A stretch of DNA of 10,969 nt from Actinomycetota bacterium (GTDB lineage Bacteria > Actinomycetota > Acidimicrobiia > Acidimicrobiales > RAAP-2): the NCBI GenBank assembly GCA_009701115.1, contig WLKR01000023.1, forward strand, positions 1 to 10,969, in the 5' to 3' direction. The position numbers and the translations under genes were made by a program. The notes below the pieces were generated by a model. It was not told the DNA's origin, did not search any database, and saw nothing but the letters and a program-made list of their open reading frames with translations. Positions 1 to 6,505 of this stretch are shown here, one piece after another. Positions within the stretch are counted from its first letter, which is position 1; each line of letters starts with the position of its first letter.

Positions 1-596
1 GCCAAATAGAGGGCCACGCCGTTGGCGCTGATGAGGACGTAGGAGCCCAGGGCGGCACCGGCCGTCCGAGCGATGGCGTCGGCGATGAGCAGGAGTTTGG
101 CCTTGGCCGTCCAACGACCGCCCTTGATGAGAAATGCGACCGTGTTGAGGCCGTCGCTAAAGGCGTGAATTAAGAGGGCCAAGAAAACGGCGTACCCGAG
201 CGTGTGGCTGACCTGGAAGGCGGCACCGATACCGACGCCATCCAAAAAGACGTGGCCAATGAAGGCCACGGCACTCAACGTCCCCACGACGTGGCGATGG
301 TCGTGATCGCTGCCGTAGTCCGACTCGTGCGGCTCGTGGGTGGCGAAGGACTTCTCTACAAGGTGCAACAGGAAGAAGCCCAGGACGATTGCAATCGACA
401 CCGTCGGAACACCGAGCGTTATAGAGGTATTAGTGCTGAAGACCTCGGGGAGGAGGTCGAAGCCGACGAGGCCAAGTAGGAGGCCGGCTGAGAGCCCTAG
501 AACGAGGTGGAGGCGGTCCTTGGTGCGCAGGGCAATGAATCCACCCAAAGTGGTGGCTACGCCGGTTAGGAGCGCGAGGAGCACGGCGATGATCAT
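1..596 (-). CDS. ZIP-family divalent metal transporter (partial, C-terminus beyond window)
   Basis: Membrane transporter expected to import zinc or another divalent metal into the cytoplasm. The reading frame is open from an ATG at 596 down to the window edge, giving 198 residues of a family usually near 250. Hydrophobic segments lie at about 2-22, 31-49, 63-80, 106-127, 134-157 and 166-187. Segment 2 ends in DLLPE (47-51), a typical ZIP feature. A His/Asp/Glu-rich cytoplasmic-type loop (about 85-102, with six His) joins segments 3 and 4, as in other ZIPs. Segments 4 and 5 each carry an H-x3-DG motif (H115/D119 and H144/D148), where ZIPs bind metal; the usual HN..E and HE..HE residues are only partly kept. 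The gene is divergent from tilS and has a Fur/Zur-like operator just upstream, which fits metal-dependent repression. Family assignment is strong; the metal is unknown. Confidence 0.87.
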   Translation of the reverse strand, partial: MIIAVLLALLTGVATTLGGFIALRTKDRLHLVLGLSAGLLLGLVGFDLLPEVFSTNTSITLGVPTVSIAIVLGFFLLHLVEKSFATHEPHESDYGSDHDHRHVVGTLSAVAFIGHVFLDGVGIGAAFQVSHTLGYAVFLALLIHAFSDGLNTVAFLIKGGRWTAKAKLLLIADAIARTAGAALGSYVLISANGVALYL

Positions 597-615
597 GACC
601 CCACCCTACTCATAA

Positions 616-630
616 TGAGAACGATTATCA
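616..630. promoter_or_regulatory. Fur/Zur-type operator (7-1-7 dyad) between ZIP gene and tilS
   Basis: TGAGAACGATTATCA is a 15-bp dyad centred on G623; five of seven positions per arm are complementary. It matches 13 of 15 bases of the Fur-family 7-1-7 consensus TGATAATGATTATCA, and equally 13 of 15 of the actinobacterial Zur-like TGAAAATGATTTTCA allowing C at position 7, so the sequence alone cannot tell Fur from Zur. On the minus strand it contains GATAAT (624-629), a good -10 candidate for the transporter gene starting at 596. Repressor bound here would block that promoter. Binding is inferred. Confidence 0.6.
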
Positions 631-654
631 AAACGAAGTTCCCATGCGAAGGCG

Positions 655-667
655 TATCGTGACCACG
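655..667 (+). promoter_or_regulatory. Candidate leaderless promoter -10 for tilS
   Basis: TATCGT (655-660) fits the actinobacterial -10 pattern TANNNT and lies exactly 6 nt before the GTG start at 667, the spacing expected if transcription begins at the start codon. No convincing Shine-Dalgarno sequence sits at normal spacing (a GAAGG at 648-652 is 14 nt away), and no TTGACA-like -35 is visible. Inferred, weak. Confidence 0.35.
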
Positions 668-1548
668 TGATGACTGGCGAACTCCTCGAGCGGTGCGTCT
701 TCCCTGCAACCGATGACGTTGTCGCGTTAGCCGTTTCGGGCGGTGCCGACTCGGTGGGGATGGCCCTCTTGGCGCACGAGGCCGGCCTCTCGGTCCACAT
801 CCACCACGTGGACCATCACCTGCGTCCCAACAGCGCGCGAGACGCCGAACTCGTTGTGGCCCTCGCTCGAGAGCTTGGCGCCGCGGTAACGGTGCACGAC
901 GTTCACCTCGAGAATGGCGGCAACGTCGAGTCACGGGCCCGAGCCGCTCGCCGTTCGGTACTCCCACCCGACATCTTGACGGGACACACGATGGACGATC
1001 TGGCCGAGACGATGTTGCTCAATCTTTTGTGGGGAGCGGGCCTCGACGGACTCTCACCCATGACGCGTGGTGCGACGAAGCCCTTGATTCACCTCCGACG
1101 CTCCGAGGTTCGCGCCTTGGTACTCGAATCGGGACGACCATTTATTGACGACCCCACGAACGAGGACCAGACGCTGCGCCGCAACGCGATGCGTCATCGA
1201 ATCATTCCGGCTCTAGACGAAGTGGGGGAGCGAGACATCGTGCCGATTTTGGCTCGCCAAGCCTGGTTGGTCGCCGACGAACGGGCCTGGCTCGATGAGA
1301 TTGTCTCCCTGGACGCCGCCATCGCCTTTGATCAGATTGACTGCCGTGAGTTGCAGACGTGGCCGACGGCTCGCGTGCGTCGCTGGGTGCGTCAGCACCT
1401 CACGACCGATGATCCGGACGGCACCCACGCCCCGTCACTAGATGAAGTCGAGCGAGTCTTGCGAGTGATTCGTGGTGAAGTTGTGGCGACGGAAGTCAGC
1501 GGTGGCCGACGGGTGGCCCGTAAAGATCAGTTTCTCTATCTGGCGTGA
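667..1548 (+). CDS. tilS: tRNA(Ile)-lysidine synthase TilS
   Basis: Cytoplasmic ATP-dependent enzyme that attaches lysine to C34 of the CAU anticodon of tRNA-Ile2, so that it is charged with Ile and reads AUA. The PP-loop ATP-pyrophosphatase motif SGGADS is at residues 24-29. It is followed by VDHHLRPNS (48-56), GHTMDDLAET (106-115) and the family's RNAMRHRIIP block near 175-185. At 293 residues it is a short actinobacterial-type TilS and lacks much of the C-terminal region of the 430-residue E. coli enzyme. The start is GTG 667, with ATG 670 immediately after as an equally possible start. It is the first plus-strand gene of the cluster, 25 nt before hpt, as in many bacteria where tilS and hpt are paired. 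Confidence 0.93.
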   Translation: MMTGELLERCVFPATDDVVALAVSGGADSVGMALLAHEAGLSVHIHHVDHHLRPNSARDAELVVALARELGAAVTVHDVHLENGGNVESRARAARRSVLPPDILTGHTMDDLAETMLLNLLWGAGLDGLSPMTRGATKPLIHLRRSEVRALVLESGRPFIDDPTNEDQTLRRNAMRHRIIPALDEVGERDIVPILARQAWLVADERAWLDEIVSLDAAIAFDQIDCRELQTWPTARVRRWVRQHLTTDDPDGTHAPSLDEVERVLRVIRGEVVATEVSGGRRVARKDQFLYLA

Positions 1549-1573
1549 AGAAACACCACTACCCTGTGATGCC

Positions 1574-2146
1574 GTGAGCGCCTCCGAGCAAATTCCAAGT
1601 CATCTTGCCTGGACTGGTGAGGACCTCGCGGGTGTCGTGTTGTCTTCTCGCCAAATCCATCACCGTACGGCCGAACTGGGCCAACAGATCGCCCGGGACT
1701 ACGCCGACAATCCTCCACTACTCGTCTGTGTCCTAAAGGGTGCCGTGACGTTTATGAGCGATTTGATGCGCGCGATTCCGCTCGCGGTGGACATTGATTT
1801 CATGGCCGTCTCTTCCTACGGCGCCGCCACCAAGTCATCAGGTGTCGTGCGTATCGTCAAGGACCTGGAGTCTGACATTGCCGGTCGCGACGTTCTTATC
1901 GTCGAGGACATTGTGGACTCGGGTCTCACCTTGAACTACTTGCGTAAGTACCTCGGTTCGCGTAAGCCGGCCAGTCTCGAAGTCTGCGCCCTCCTGCTGA
2001 AAGAGGGCGAGCAGCGGGTGGAGCAGTCACTGCGTTATGTCGGCTTCACCATTCCTTCGACCTTTGTGGTGGGCTACGGCCTCGACGTGGCCGAGCGGTA
2101 TCGCAATCTCGATGGCATCTACACCTACAAGGGGGAGGGTTCATGA
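1574..2146 (+). CDS. hpt: Hypoxanthine(-guanine) phosphoribosyltransferase
   Basis: Cytoplasmic purine-salvage enzyme that transfers phosphoribose from PRPP to hypoxanthine or guanine, giving IMP or GMP. With the GTG start at 1574 it has 190 residues, normal for the family. Visible motifs are the LKG cis-peptide turn (54-56), the flexible-loop SSYG (80-83) and the PRPP-binding [11 protein letters not shown] (110-120), with the acidic pair E111/D112. The frame is open back to an ATG at 1472, but that start would overlap tilS by 77 nt and add residues unlike the family. GTG 1574 is the first plausible start after the tilS stop. Its TGA overlaps the folE start (ATGA), implying translational coupling. 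In most actinobacteria ftsH lies between hpt and folE; it does not here. Confidence 0.94.
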   Translation: MSASEQIPSHLAWTGEDLAGVVLSSRQIHHRTAELGQQIARDYADNPPLLVCVLKGAVTFMSDLMRAIPLAVDIDFMAVSSYGAATKSSGVVRIVKDLESDIAGRDVLIVEDIVDSGLTLNYLRKYLGSRKPASLEVCALLLKEGEQRVEQSLRYVGFTIPSTFVVGYGLDVAERYRNLDGIYTYKGEGS

Positions 2147-2712
2147 TTGATCGTGACCGCATCCAAGCGGCCGTCCGCGAGCTGCTGATCTCTATTGGCG
2201 AAGACGTCAATCGCGACGGACTCCTGGAGACCCCTCGCCGGGTGGCCGACATGTACGTCGAGCTCTTCGAAGGCATCGAGGCCGACCCCGGTGCGCATCT
2301 ACGCACCACCTTTGAGGCCGGTCACGACGAAATGGTCATGGTCCGTGATATCCCCTTCACCTCGTTGTGCGAACACCACCTCGTGCCCTTTATGGGCCAC
2401 GCCCACGTGGCGTACATTCCCGGGAAGGAAGGCCGCATCACGGGTCTCTCCAAGCTCGCTCGCCTCGTCGAGGGGTACGCCCGACGCCTACAAGTCCAAG
2501 AACGCATGACCACTCAGATCGTCGATGCCCTCGAGCGTGAACTCAGCCCTCGTGGGTCAATCGTGGTCATCGAAGCCGAACACTTCTGCATGTCGATGCG
2601 CGGCGTTAAGAAGCCCGGTGCCACCACGGTGACCTCCGCCGTGCGAGGCATCTTCCAAAGTGACCCCGCTTCGCGATCCGAAGCACTCAACTTCATTCAC
2701 CAACGGCGCTAA
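2143..2712 (+). CDS. folE: GTP cyclohydrolase I (type IA, FolE)
   Basis: Converts GTP to 7,8-dihydroneopterin triphosphate, the first step of tetrahydrofolate synthesis, in the cytoplasm (the family forms homodecamers). The 189 residues cover the full catalytic core. Zinc ligands are Cys76 and His79 in [10 protein letters not shown] and Cys149 in [11 protein letters not shown], matching Cys110/His113/Cys181 of the E. coli enzyme. [20 protein letters not shown] (101-120) and the MRGVKKPGA substrate loop are also intact. A strong purine-rich ribosome site (GGGGGAGGG, 2131-2139) precedes the ATG at 2143, which overlaps the hpt stop by 4 nt. folP follows after 2 nt. The protein keeps the zinc ligands, so this is the zinc-dependent IA type rather than the FolE2 type. 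Confidence 0.97.
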   Translation: MIDRDRIQAAVRELLISIGEDVNRDGLLETPRRVADMYVELFEGIEADPGAHLRTTFEAGHDEMVMVRDIPFTSLCEHHLVPFMGHAHVAYIPGKEGRITGLSKLARLVEGYARRLQVQERMTTQIVDALERELSPRGSIVVIEAEHFCMSMRGVKKPGATTVTSAVRGIFQSDPASRSEALNFIHQRR

Positions 2713-2714
2713 CT

Positions 2715-3515
2715 ATGACTCGCAGTCCCGCCGTGATGGGCATCATCAACATCACCCCCGACTCGTTCTTCCCCGGTGGTCGCAGTGACTCCATATCCCA
2801 AGCCATTGCCACCGGCCGAGACTTCTTTGACGCGGGCGTTGACATTGTTGATGTTGGCGGTGAGTCGACCCGACCCGGTGCCGAACCGGTCAGTGAGGCC
2901 GACGAGTTGGCTCGCGTGATCCCCATCGTGACCGCTTTGGCCCAGTTGGGACCAGTGAGTATCGATACCCAAAAAGAGGCCGTGGCCCGTGCGGCCGTGG
3001 CGGCGGGGGCCACCGTTATCAATGACGTCTCGGCCACGTTGGTGGAGTTGGCCGGTGAACTCGGCGTCGGGTACGTCGGCATGCATCGCCAGGGCGATAG
3101 CCGCACGATGCAAGATAATCCCCACTACGACGACGTGGTGAGCGAAGTCGCTGATGCGCTACGTGCGCTTGCGCTACGCGCCCGAGCCGCCAATGTGCCG
3201 CAACTTTGGCTGGACCCGGGTATCGGTTTTGGCAAAACGGCCGATCACAATCTGGAACTTTTATCTCACCTTGATGTTTTTCGTGCCCTCTGTGATGAAT
3301 TGCGCTGTGGACTCTTCATTGGAACGAGCCGAAAGCGCTTCTTAGGCACGTTGGCGCCCGATTTTCTTGAGGTCGATGACCGACTGGAAGGCTCCATTGC
3401 AACGGAGGCGTGGTCAATCCTTTATGGTGCTGATGTGATTCGCGTACATGATGTTGCCGTGGCAGTCCAACTGCGAGAGCTGTTGACCATGCCAACCGAC
3501 GAGGTAGTGGCGTGA
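2715..3515 (+). CDS. folP: Dihydropteroate synthase
   Basis: Condenses dihydropterin pyrophosphate with p-aminobenzoate to form dihydropteroate; target of sulfonamides. All family blocks are present over 266 residues: NITPDSF (12-18), DVGGESTRPGAEPV, SIDTQKEAVARAA, TVINDVSA, MHRQG, LDPGIGFGKT, GTSRKRFLG and RVHDV. The Phe and Pro that align with sulfonamide-resistance positions F28 and P64 of the E. coli enzyme are kept. Loop 1 reads SFFPGG where most enzymes have SFSDGG, a small difference in a substrate-closing loop. The ATG lies 2 nt after the folE stop. The TGA overlaps the GTG start of the next gene (GTGA), so the downstream degenerate phosphatase-like gene is probably co-translated. Confidence 0.96.
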   Translation: MTRSPAVMGIINITPDSFFPGGRSDSISQAIATGRDFFDAGVDIVDVGGESTRPGAEPVSEADELARVIPIVTALAQLGPVSIDTQKEAVARAAVAAGATVINDVSATLVELAGELGVGYVGMHRQGDSRTMQDNPHYDDVVSEVADALRALALRARAANVPQLWLDPGIGFGKTADHNLELLSHLDVFRALCDELRCGLFIGTSRKRFLGTLAPDFLEVDDRLEGSIATEAWSILYGADVIRVHDVAVAVQLRELLTMPTDEVVA

Positions 3516-4012
3516 GGGGCAAGTGGGCCGCGGGCATCGAACCCCGCAATTTCACTTGGGTTTTCAAAGACAAGCTGGCCGTAGCCGAGCGTCCGGGCGG
3601 CTCCACCTTGGTGCACCGCCGCGTCCGTCGTGACGAAGAACTGCGCTGGTTGAAGAACCACAAGTTCACGCGGATGGTCTCCATCTTGTCGCTGCCCCTT
3701 AATCAAGAGGCCTACGAAGAGCACCACTTCGCTTCAGGGACGTACCCCATCATGAACGACAACGACGAGCACGATGTCGTGCGGGCCTGTTTCGTTGATC
3801 TTCGCGAGTCGATGAACCGTGGCGACGTAATCTTGCTGCACGGCGACGAAGTTTCGGATCGCCTCCTCGGTCTCGTGGCCGGCTATCTGTTGTGGACCGG
3901 CCGAGTTGCCAGCGACGCCATCGCGATTGCCTCGGTAGAGCGTCTGTTCCGCCGTTCTATTGCCATTGAGGGTCGCGAGATTCTCAAGAACCTCCCTCTC
4001 ACAGAGGCGTAA
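3512..4012 (+). CDS. Degenerate dual-specificity/tyrosine phosphatase-like protein (catalytic Cys absent)
   Basis: 166 residues, cytoplasmic (no signal peptide or membrane segment). The order of features resembles the dual-specificity phosphatase fold: an N-terminal FTWVFKDKLAVAERPGG (14-30); a WLKNHKFTRMVSIL helix-strand (46-59); a YPIMNDND turn (78-85), where the general-acid Asp would lie; a GDVILLH strand (104-110); a helix ending GYLLWTG (124-130); and a SDAI helix (134-137). The signature H-C-x5-R appears as H110-G111-D112-E113-V114-S115-D116-R117. His and Arg are at the right spacing, but the nucleophile Cys is Gly (codon GGC, 3842-3844) and the phosphate-loop glycine is lost. Phosphatase activity is therefore unlikely; a binding or regulatory role is inferred. 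It overlaps folP by 4 nt (GTGA) and lies 42 nt before folB. Fold assignment is by eye from motif order, so moderate confidence; the CDS itself is solid. Confidence 0.65.
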   Translation: MRGKWAAGIEPRNFTWVFKDKLAVAERPGGSTLVHRRVRRDEELRWLKNHKFTRMVSILSLPLNQEAYEEHHFASGTYPIMNDNDEHDVVRACFVDLRESMNRGDVILLHGDEVSDRLLGLVAGYLLWTGRVASDAIAIASVERLFRRSIAIEGREILKNLPLTEA

Positions 4013-4020
4013 TCTTGGCG

Positions 4021-4038
4021 GCACGACCACGGTCGTGC
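4021..4038 (+). repeat. Perfect hairpin between the phosphatase-like gene and folB
   Basis: GCACGACC-AC-GGTCGTGC forms a perfect 8-bp inverted repeat. Sterically this is a 7-bp GC-rich stem with a CACG tetraloop. It lies 8 nt after the upstream stop and 16 nt before the folB ATG at 4055. No T-run follows (GAAAGTCGAG), so it is not a classic intrinsic terminator. It may be an mRNA-processing or stabilising structure or a control element for folB. Function is inferred. Confidence 0.6.
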
Positions 4039-4054
4039 GAAAGTCGAGGTACTC

Positions 4055-4417
4055 ATGACGGACACTATTGAAATTCGCGGGCTGCGCTGTTCGGTCATTG
4101 TGGGCATCCTGCCGGAAGAGCGACTTCGGGAACAGCCTCTGACATTTGACATCGACATCATGCGGTCCTTCGCTACGGCCGCCCTGAATGATGACATCCA
4201 CGCCACGAGCAACTACGCCGCCGTTATTGATTTAGTACTGCGCCTCGCGAACACGGGCAAGTTCCAATTGCTCGAGACGTTGGTCTATCGCGCCGCACAA
4301 GAGATCATGAATTTCGACAGTGAAATTGCGGGCGTGACAGTGACCGTGCGCAAGTTGCGTCCACCGGTCCCGCAGGATGTCGACACCGTTGGTGTGCGCT
4401 GCACCCTCGATCGGTAA
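4055..4417 (+). CDS. folB: Dihydroneopterin aldolase
   Basis: Cleaves 7,8-dihydroneopterin to 6-hydroxymethyl-7,8-dihydropterin and glycolaldehyde, supplying FolK. The 120-residue length is typical. Key residues fall at Glu22 (GILPEER), Tyr54 (SNYAAVIDLV), Glu74 (LLETL) and Lys100 (VTVRK), which are the positions of the catalytic and pterin-binding residues described for the Staphylococcus aureus enzyme. The usual KP after the C-terminal strand is KL here, a minor change. The ATG at 4055 follows a GAGGT ribosome site (4044-4048). The TAA overlaps the folK ATG by one base (TAATG), so the two are probably translationally coupled. Confidence 0.94.
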   Translation: MTDTIEIRGLRCSVIVGILPEERLREQPLTFDIDIMRSFATAALNDDIHATSNYAAVIDLVLRLANTGKFQLLETLVYRAAQEIMNFDSEIAGVTVTVRKLRPPVPQDVDTVGVRCTLDR

Positions 4418-4884
4418 TGGCTCGGGCCTTTCTTTCACTCGGTAGCAATATTGGCGATCGTGGTCGCCACCTCTACGACGCGTTGGACACCGTTCGGGGT
4501 AACGACGCCATGAAGATCTCGAACGTCTACGCCACCGAGCCCGTGGGTGGTGTGGCGCAAGATGATTTTTGGAACATCGTGGTGGAGTTAGAGACCACGG
4601 CGACACCTCGGGAATTATTGGAGCGCGCCTGCCAAGCTGAGACGATTGCCGAGCGGGTTCGTGATGTTCGCTGGGGACCCCGGACGCTCGACGTCGACGT
4701 TCTGCTCGTTGGGGAGCTAACCAGTGACGACCCCGAGATTCTCGTCCCCCATCCCCGAATGTGGGAGCGCCGGTTTGTTCTCGCGCCACTGCGTGAACTG
4801 GCCCCCGAATTAGTCCCGGAGGCGATCTACCAAGCCGCTAGTGGTGGGGTGGAGCCACTCGGTACACTTGACGCGTTGCGCTAA
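4417..4884 (+). CDS. folK: 6-hydroxymethyl-7,8-dihydropterin pyrophosphokinase
   Basis: Transfers pyrophosphate from ATP to hydroxymethyl-dihydropterin, making the substrate of FolP. The 155-residue protein has the family start LSLGSNIGDR (6-15), the pterin-pocket segment VYATEPVGG and F51/N53. The signature WGPRTLDVDVLL follows, with Asp92 and Asp94 as the expected Mg2+ ligands, then VPHPRMWERRFVLAPL. The start ATG overlaps the folB stop by one base. With folE, folP and folB this gives four folate steps in one transcript; the phosphatase for dihydroneopterin triphosphate, folate ligase and dihydrofolate reductase are not in the window. A 44-nt spacer follows. Confidence 0.95.
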   Translation: MARAFLSLGSNIGDRGRHLYDALDTVRGNDAMKISNVYATEPVGGVAQDDFWNIVVELETTATPRELLERACQAETIAERVRDVRWGPRTLDVDVLLVGELTSDDPEILVPHPRMWERRFVLAPLRELAPELVPEAIYQAASGGVEPLGTLDALR

Positions 4885-4928
4885 CGACGAACGGCACCCA
4901 CACGGGGCTGGAACGAAACGGGGCTCGT

Positions 4929-5642
4929 ATGAGAATTGTGATTATTGGTGCCGGGCGAGCGGGAACGTCGCTGGCTGGGGCCTTCCACCAGGCCGGGTAC
5001 GACGTCACCGTCTGCCATCACGATGAACTCCACACCGTGCCTTCGGCCGACGCCATTGTGCTCTGTGTTCCCGATGACGCCATCGCGACCATCGCATCAC
5101 TTCTCCCTCGCACCGACGCCGTCGTTATGCACGTGGCCGGTTCTCGCACCTTGGACGTCTTAAACGGTCACGAGCGCGTCGCTTCTATGCACCCCCTCGT
5201 CGCCCTGCCCAATGGCGACGTTGGTCAGCGCCGCCTCAGCGGTTCGGTCTTCGCGGTGGCCGGTGACCCCCTCGCGACCGAGCTCGTCGGGGCCATTGGT
5301 GGCCGACCCATCACGTTGCGTGATGAGGATCGCGTCGCGTATCACGCAGCGGCCTGTATCGCGGCCAATCATCTCGTAACCCTGCTGCACTCAGTTGGTG
5401 CGTTGGCTGAAGGGATTGGTATGTCTCTCGAGGACTTCCTGCCCCTCGCCCAGAGCGCTCTTGAAGACGCGGCGAGTATGGGAACACTCGCGGCACTCAC
5501 TGGTCCCGCTTCACGCGGTGACCTGGCCACGATCGATGCCCACTTGGCCGCCTTGCCGGATGCAGCCCGTCCGCTCTACGTCGCACTGGCCAATGAAGCA
5601 CTGGCGTTGGGCGAGGCCCAGCGCGCCCGTACCCGGTCGTAG
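4929..5642 (+). CDS. Rossmann-like / DUF2520 oxidoreductase, candidate ketopantoate reductase
   Basis: The 237-residue protein begins with a dinucleotide-binding fold, IVIIGAGRAGTSLAGAF (3-19, GxGxxG at 7-12). VLCVPDDAI follows, then SMHPLVALP (86-94) and a helical C-terminal domain opened by YHAAACIAANHL (138-149), the pattern of the Rossmann-like plus DUF2520 family. These proteins resemble ketopantoate reductase and F420/NADP-type oxidoreductases. It sits 2 nt before panC, as its mycobacterial counterpart lies just upstream of panC. I recall that the PanG-type ketopantoate reductase of Francisella belongs to this kind of protein, which would fit a pantoate-making role here, but this is an inference. 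The ATG at 4929 follows an ACGGGGCT ribosome-like site. Confidence 0.8.
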   Translation: MRIVIIGAGRAGTSLAGAFHQAGYDVTVCHHDELHTVPSADAIVLCVPDDAIATIASLLPRTDAVVMHVAGSRTLDVLNGHERVASMHPLVALPNGDVGQRRLSGSVFAVAGDPLATELVGAIGGRPITLRDEDRVAYHAAACIAANHLVTLLHSVGALAEGIGMSLEDFLPLAQSALEDAASMGTLAALTGPASRGDLATIDAHLAALPDAARPLYVALANEALALGEAQRARTRS

Positions 5643-5644
5643 TA

Positions 5645-6505
5645 GTGATCCAAATCCACACCATTGAGGAGTGGCGTGCCTACGCCGCGAAGCTCCGCAG
5701 TGCCGGCCAAACGGTGGGGCTCGTGCCGACCATGGGCGCCCTTCACGAGGGCCACGGCTCGCTGGTCCGTCGCGCAGTGGCCGATGGCGCGGTTCCCATC
5801 GTCACTATTTTTGTTAATCCCCGTCAGTTCAACGACGCGCAGGATCTCGCGGGCTATCCCCGTGATGAAGCGACTGATCTCGCGAACTGCGAGGCCTGGG
5901 GTGCGGCGGCCGTCGTGACCCCCAGTGTGCACGAGATGTGGCCGACTACTCCCGCCACCACCGCGACCACCGTGTCTGTCGCTGGGGTGACCGAACTCTT
6001 CGAGGGTGAGGGTCGACCCGGACACTTCGACGGCGTGGCCAGTGTTGTTACCAAACTCTTTGCCATCACCGGCCCCGCTCGGGCCTACTTCGGAGAGAAG
6101 GACTTTCAGCAACTGGCCATGGTGCGCCGCCTCAACGAAGACCTCTCGCTCGGCATGACGATCGTGGGCTGTCCCATAGTGCGCGACGAAGACGGCCTGG
6201 CCCTCTCGAGTCGCAACGTGCAACTCGATAGTGCAGGGCGACTCGTCGCGCTGGGGTTTTCACGAGCGCTGCGAGCAGTTACCGGTGCACCACGGACCGC
6301 TCGTGACGTTCGGGCTGTTGTTCGAACGGCACTCGAGTCATCCGGCATCGAGGTGGCCTACGCCGAAGTAGTTGAACCGCTACTGCTCAATCCGATTGAT
6401 GACCACTACGAAGGAACGGCCCGCGTACTGTTGGCCGGCGTGGTGCAAGGTGTTCGACTAATTGACAATGGTGACGTCACAATTGTTTCGTCAGAGGGGG
6501 AGTAA
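5645..6505 (+). CDS. panC: Pantothenate synthetase
   Basis: ATP-dependent ligase joining pantoate and beta-alanine to form pantothenate (vitamin B5), through a pantoyl-adenylate. The 286-residue protein belongs to the HIGH/KMSKS nucleotidyl-transferase fold. VPTMGALHEGH (27-37) contains the HxGH ATP motif. FVNPRQF, GRPGHFDGVASVV, YFGEKDFQQL and DEDGLALSSRN (181-191, the KMSKS-like region) are all in place. The start is GTG 5645, 2 nt after the DUF2520 stop. The stop overlaps coaX by one base (TAATG), after a GGGGGAG ribosome site. In mycobacteria panD follows panC; here coaX follows directly, so the source of beta-alanine must be encoded elsewhere or differ. Confidence 0.96.
   Translation: MIQIHTIEEWRAYAAKLRSAGQTVGLVPTMGALHEGHGSLVRRAVADGAVPIVTIFVNPRQFNDAQDLAGYPRDEATDLANCEAWGAAAVVTPSVHEMWPTTPATTATTVSVAGVTELFEGEGRPGHFDGVASVVTKLFAITGPARAYFGEKDFQQLAMVRRLNEDLSLGMTIVGCPIVRDEDGLALSSRNVQLDSAGRLVALGFSRALRAVTGAPRTARDVRAVVRTALESSGIEVAYAEVVEPLLLNPIDDHYEGTARVLLAGVVQGVRLIDNGDVTIVSSEGE

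Noticed and set aside
593..967. Minus-strand 124-residue open frame opposite the start of tilS
   Set aside because: Arg/Pro/Gly-rich composition typical of an antisense shadow in GC-rich DNA, and the real frame there is TilS with clear motifs.
1472..1573. Upstream extension of hpt to an ATG at 1472
   Set aside because: It would overlap tilS by 77 nt and add residues not seen in the family; GTG 1574 gives normal length.
5576..6223. Minus-strand 215-residue open frame opposite panC
   Set aside because: Antisense to intact panC; no domain pattern, so a codon-bias shadow.
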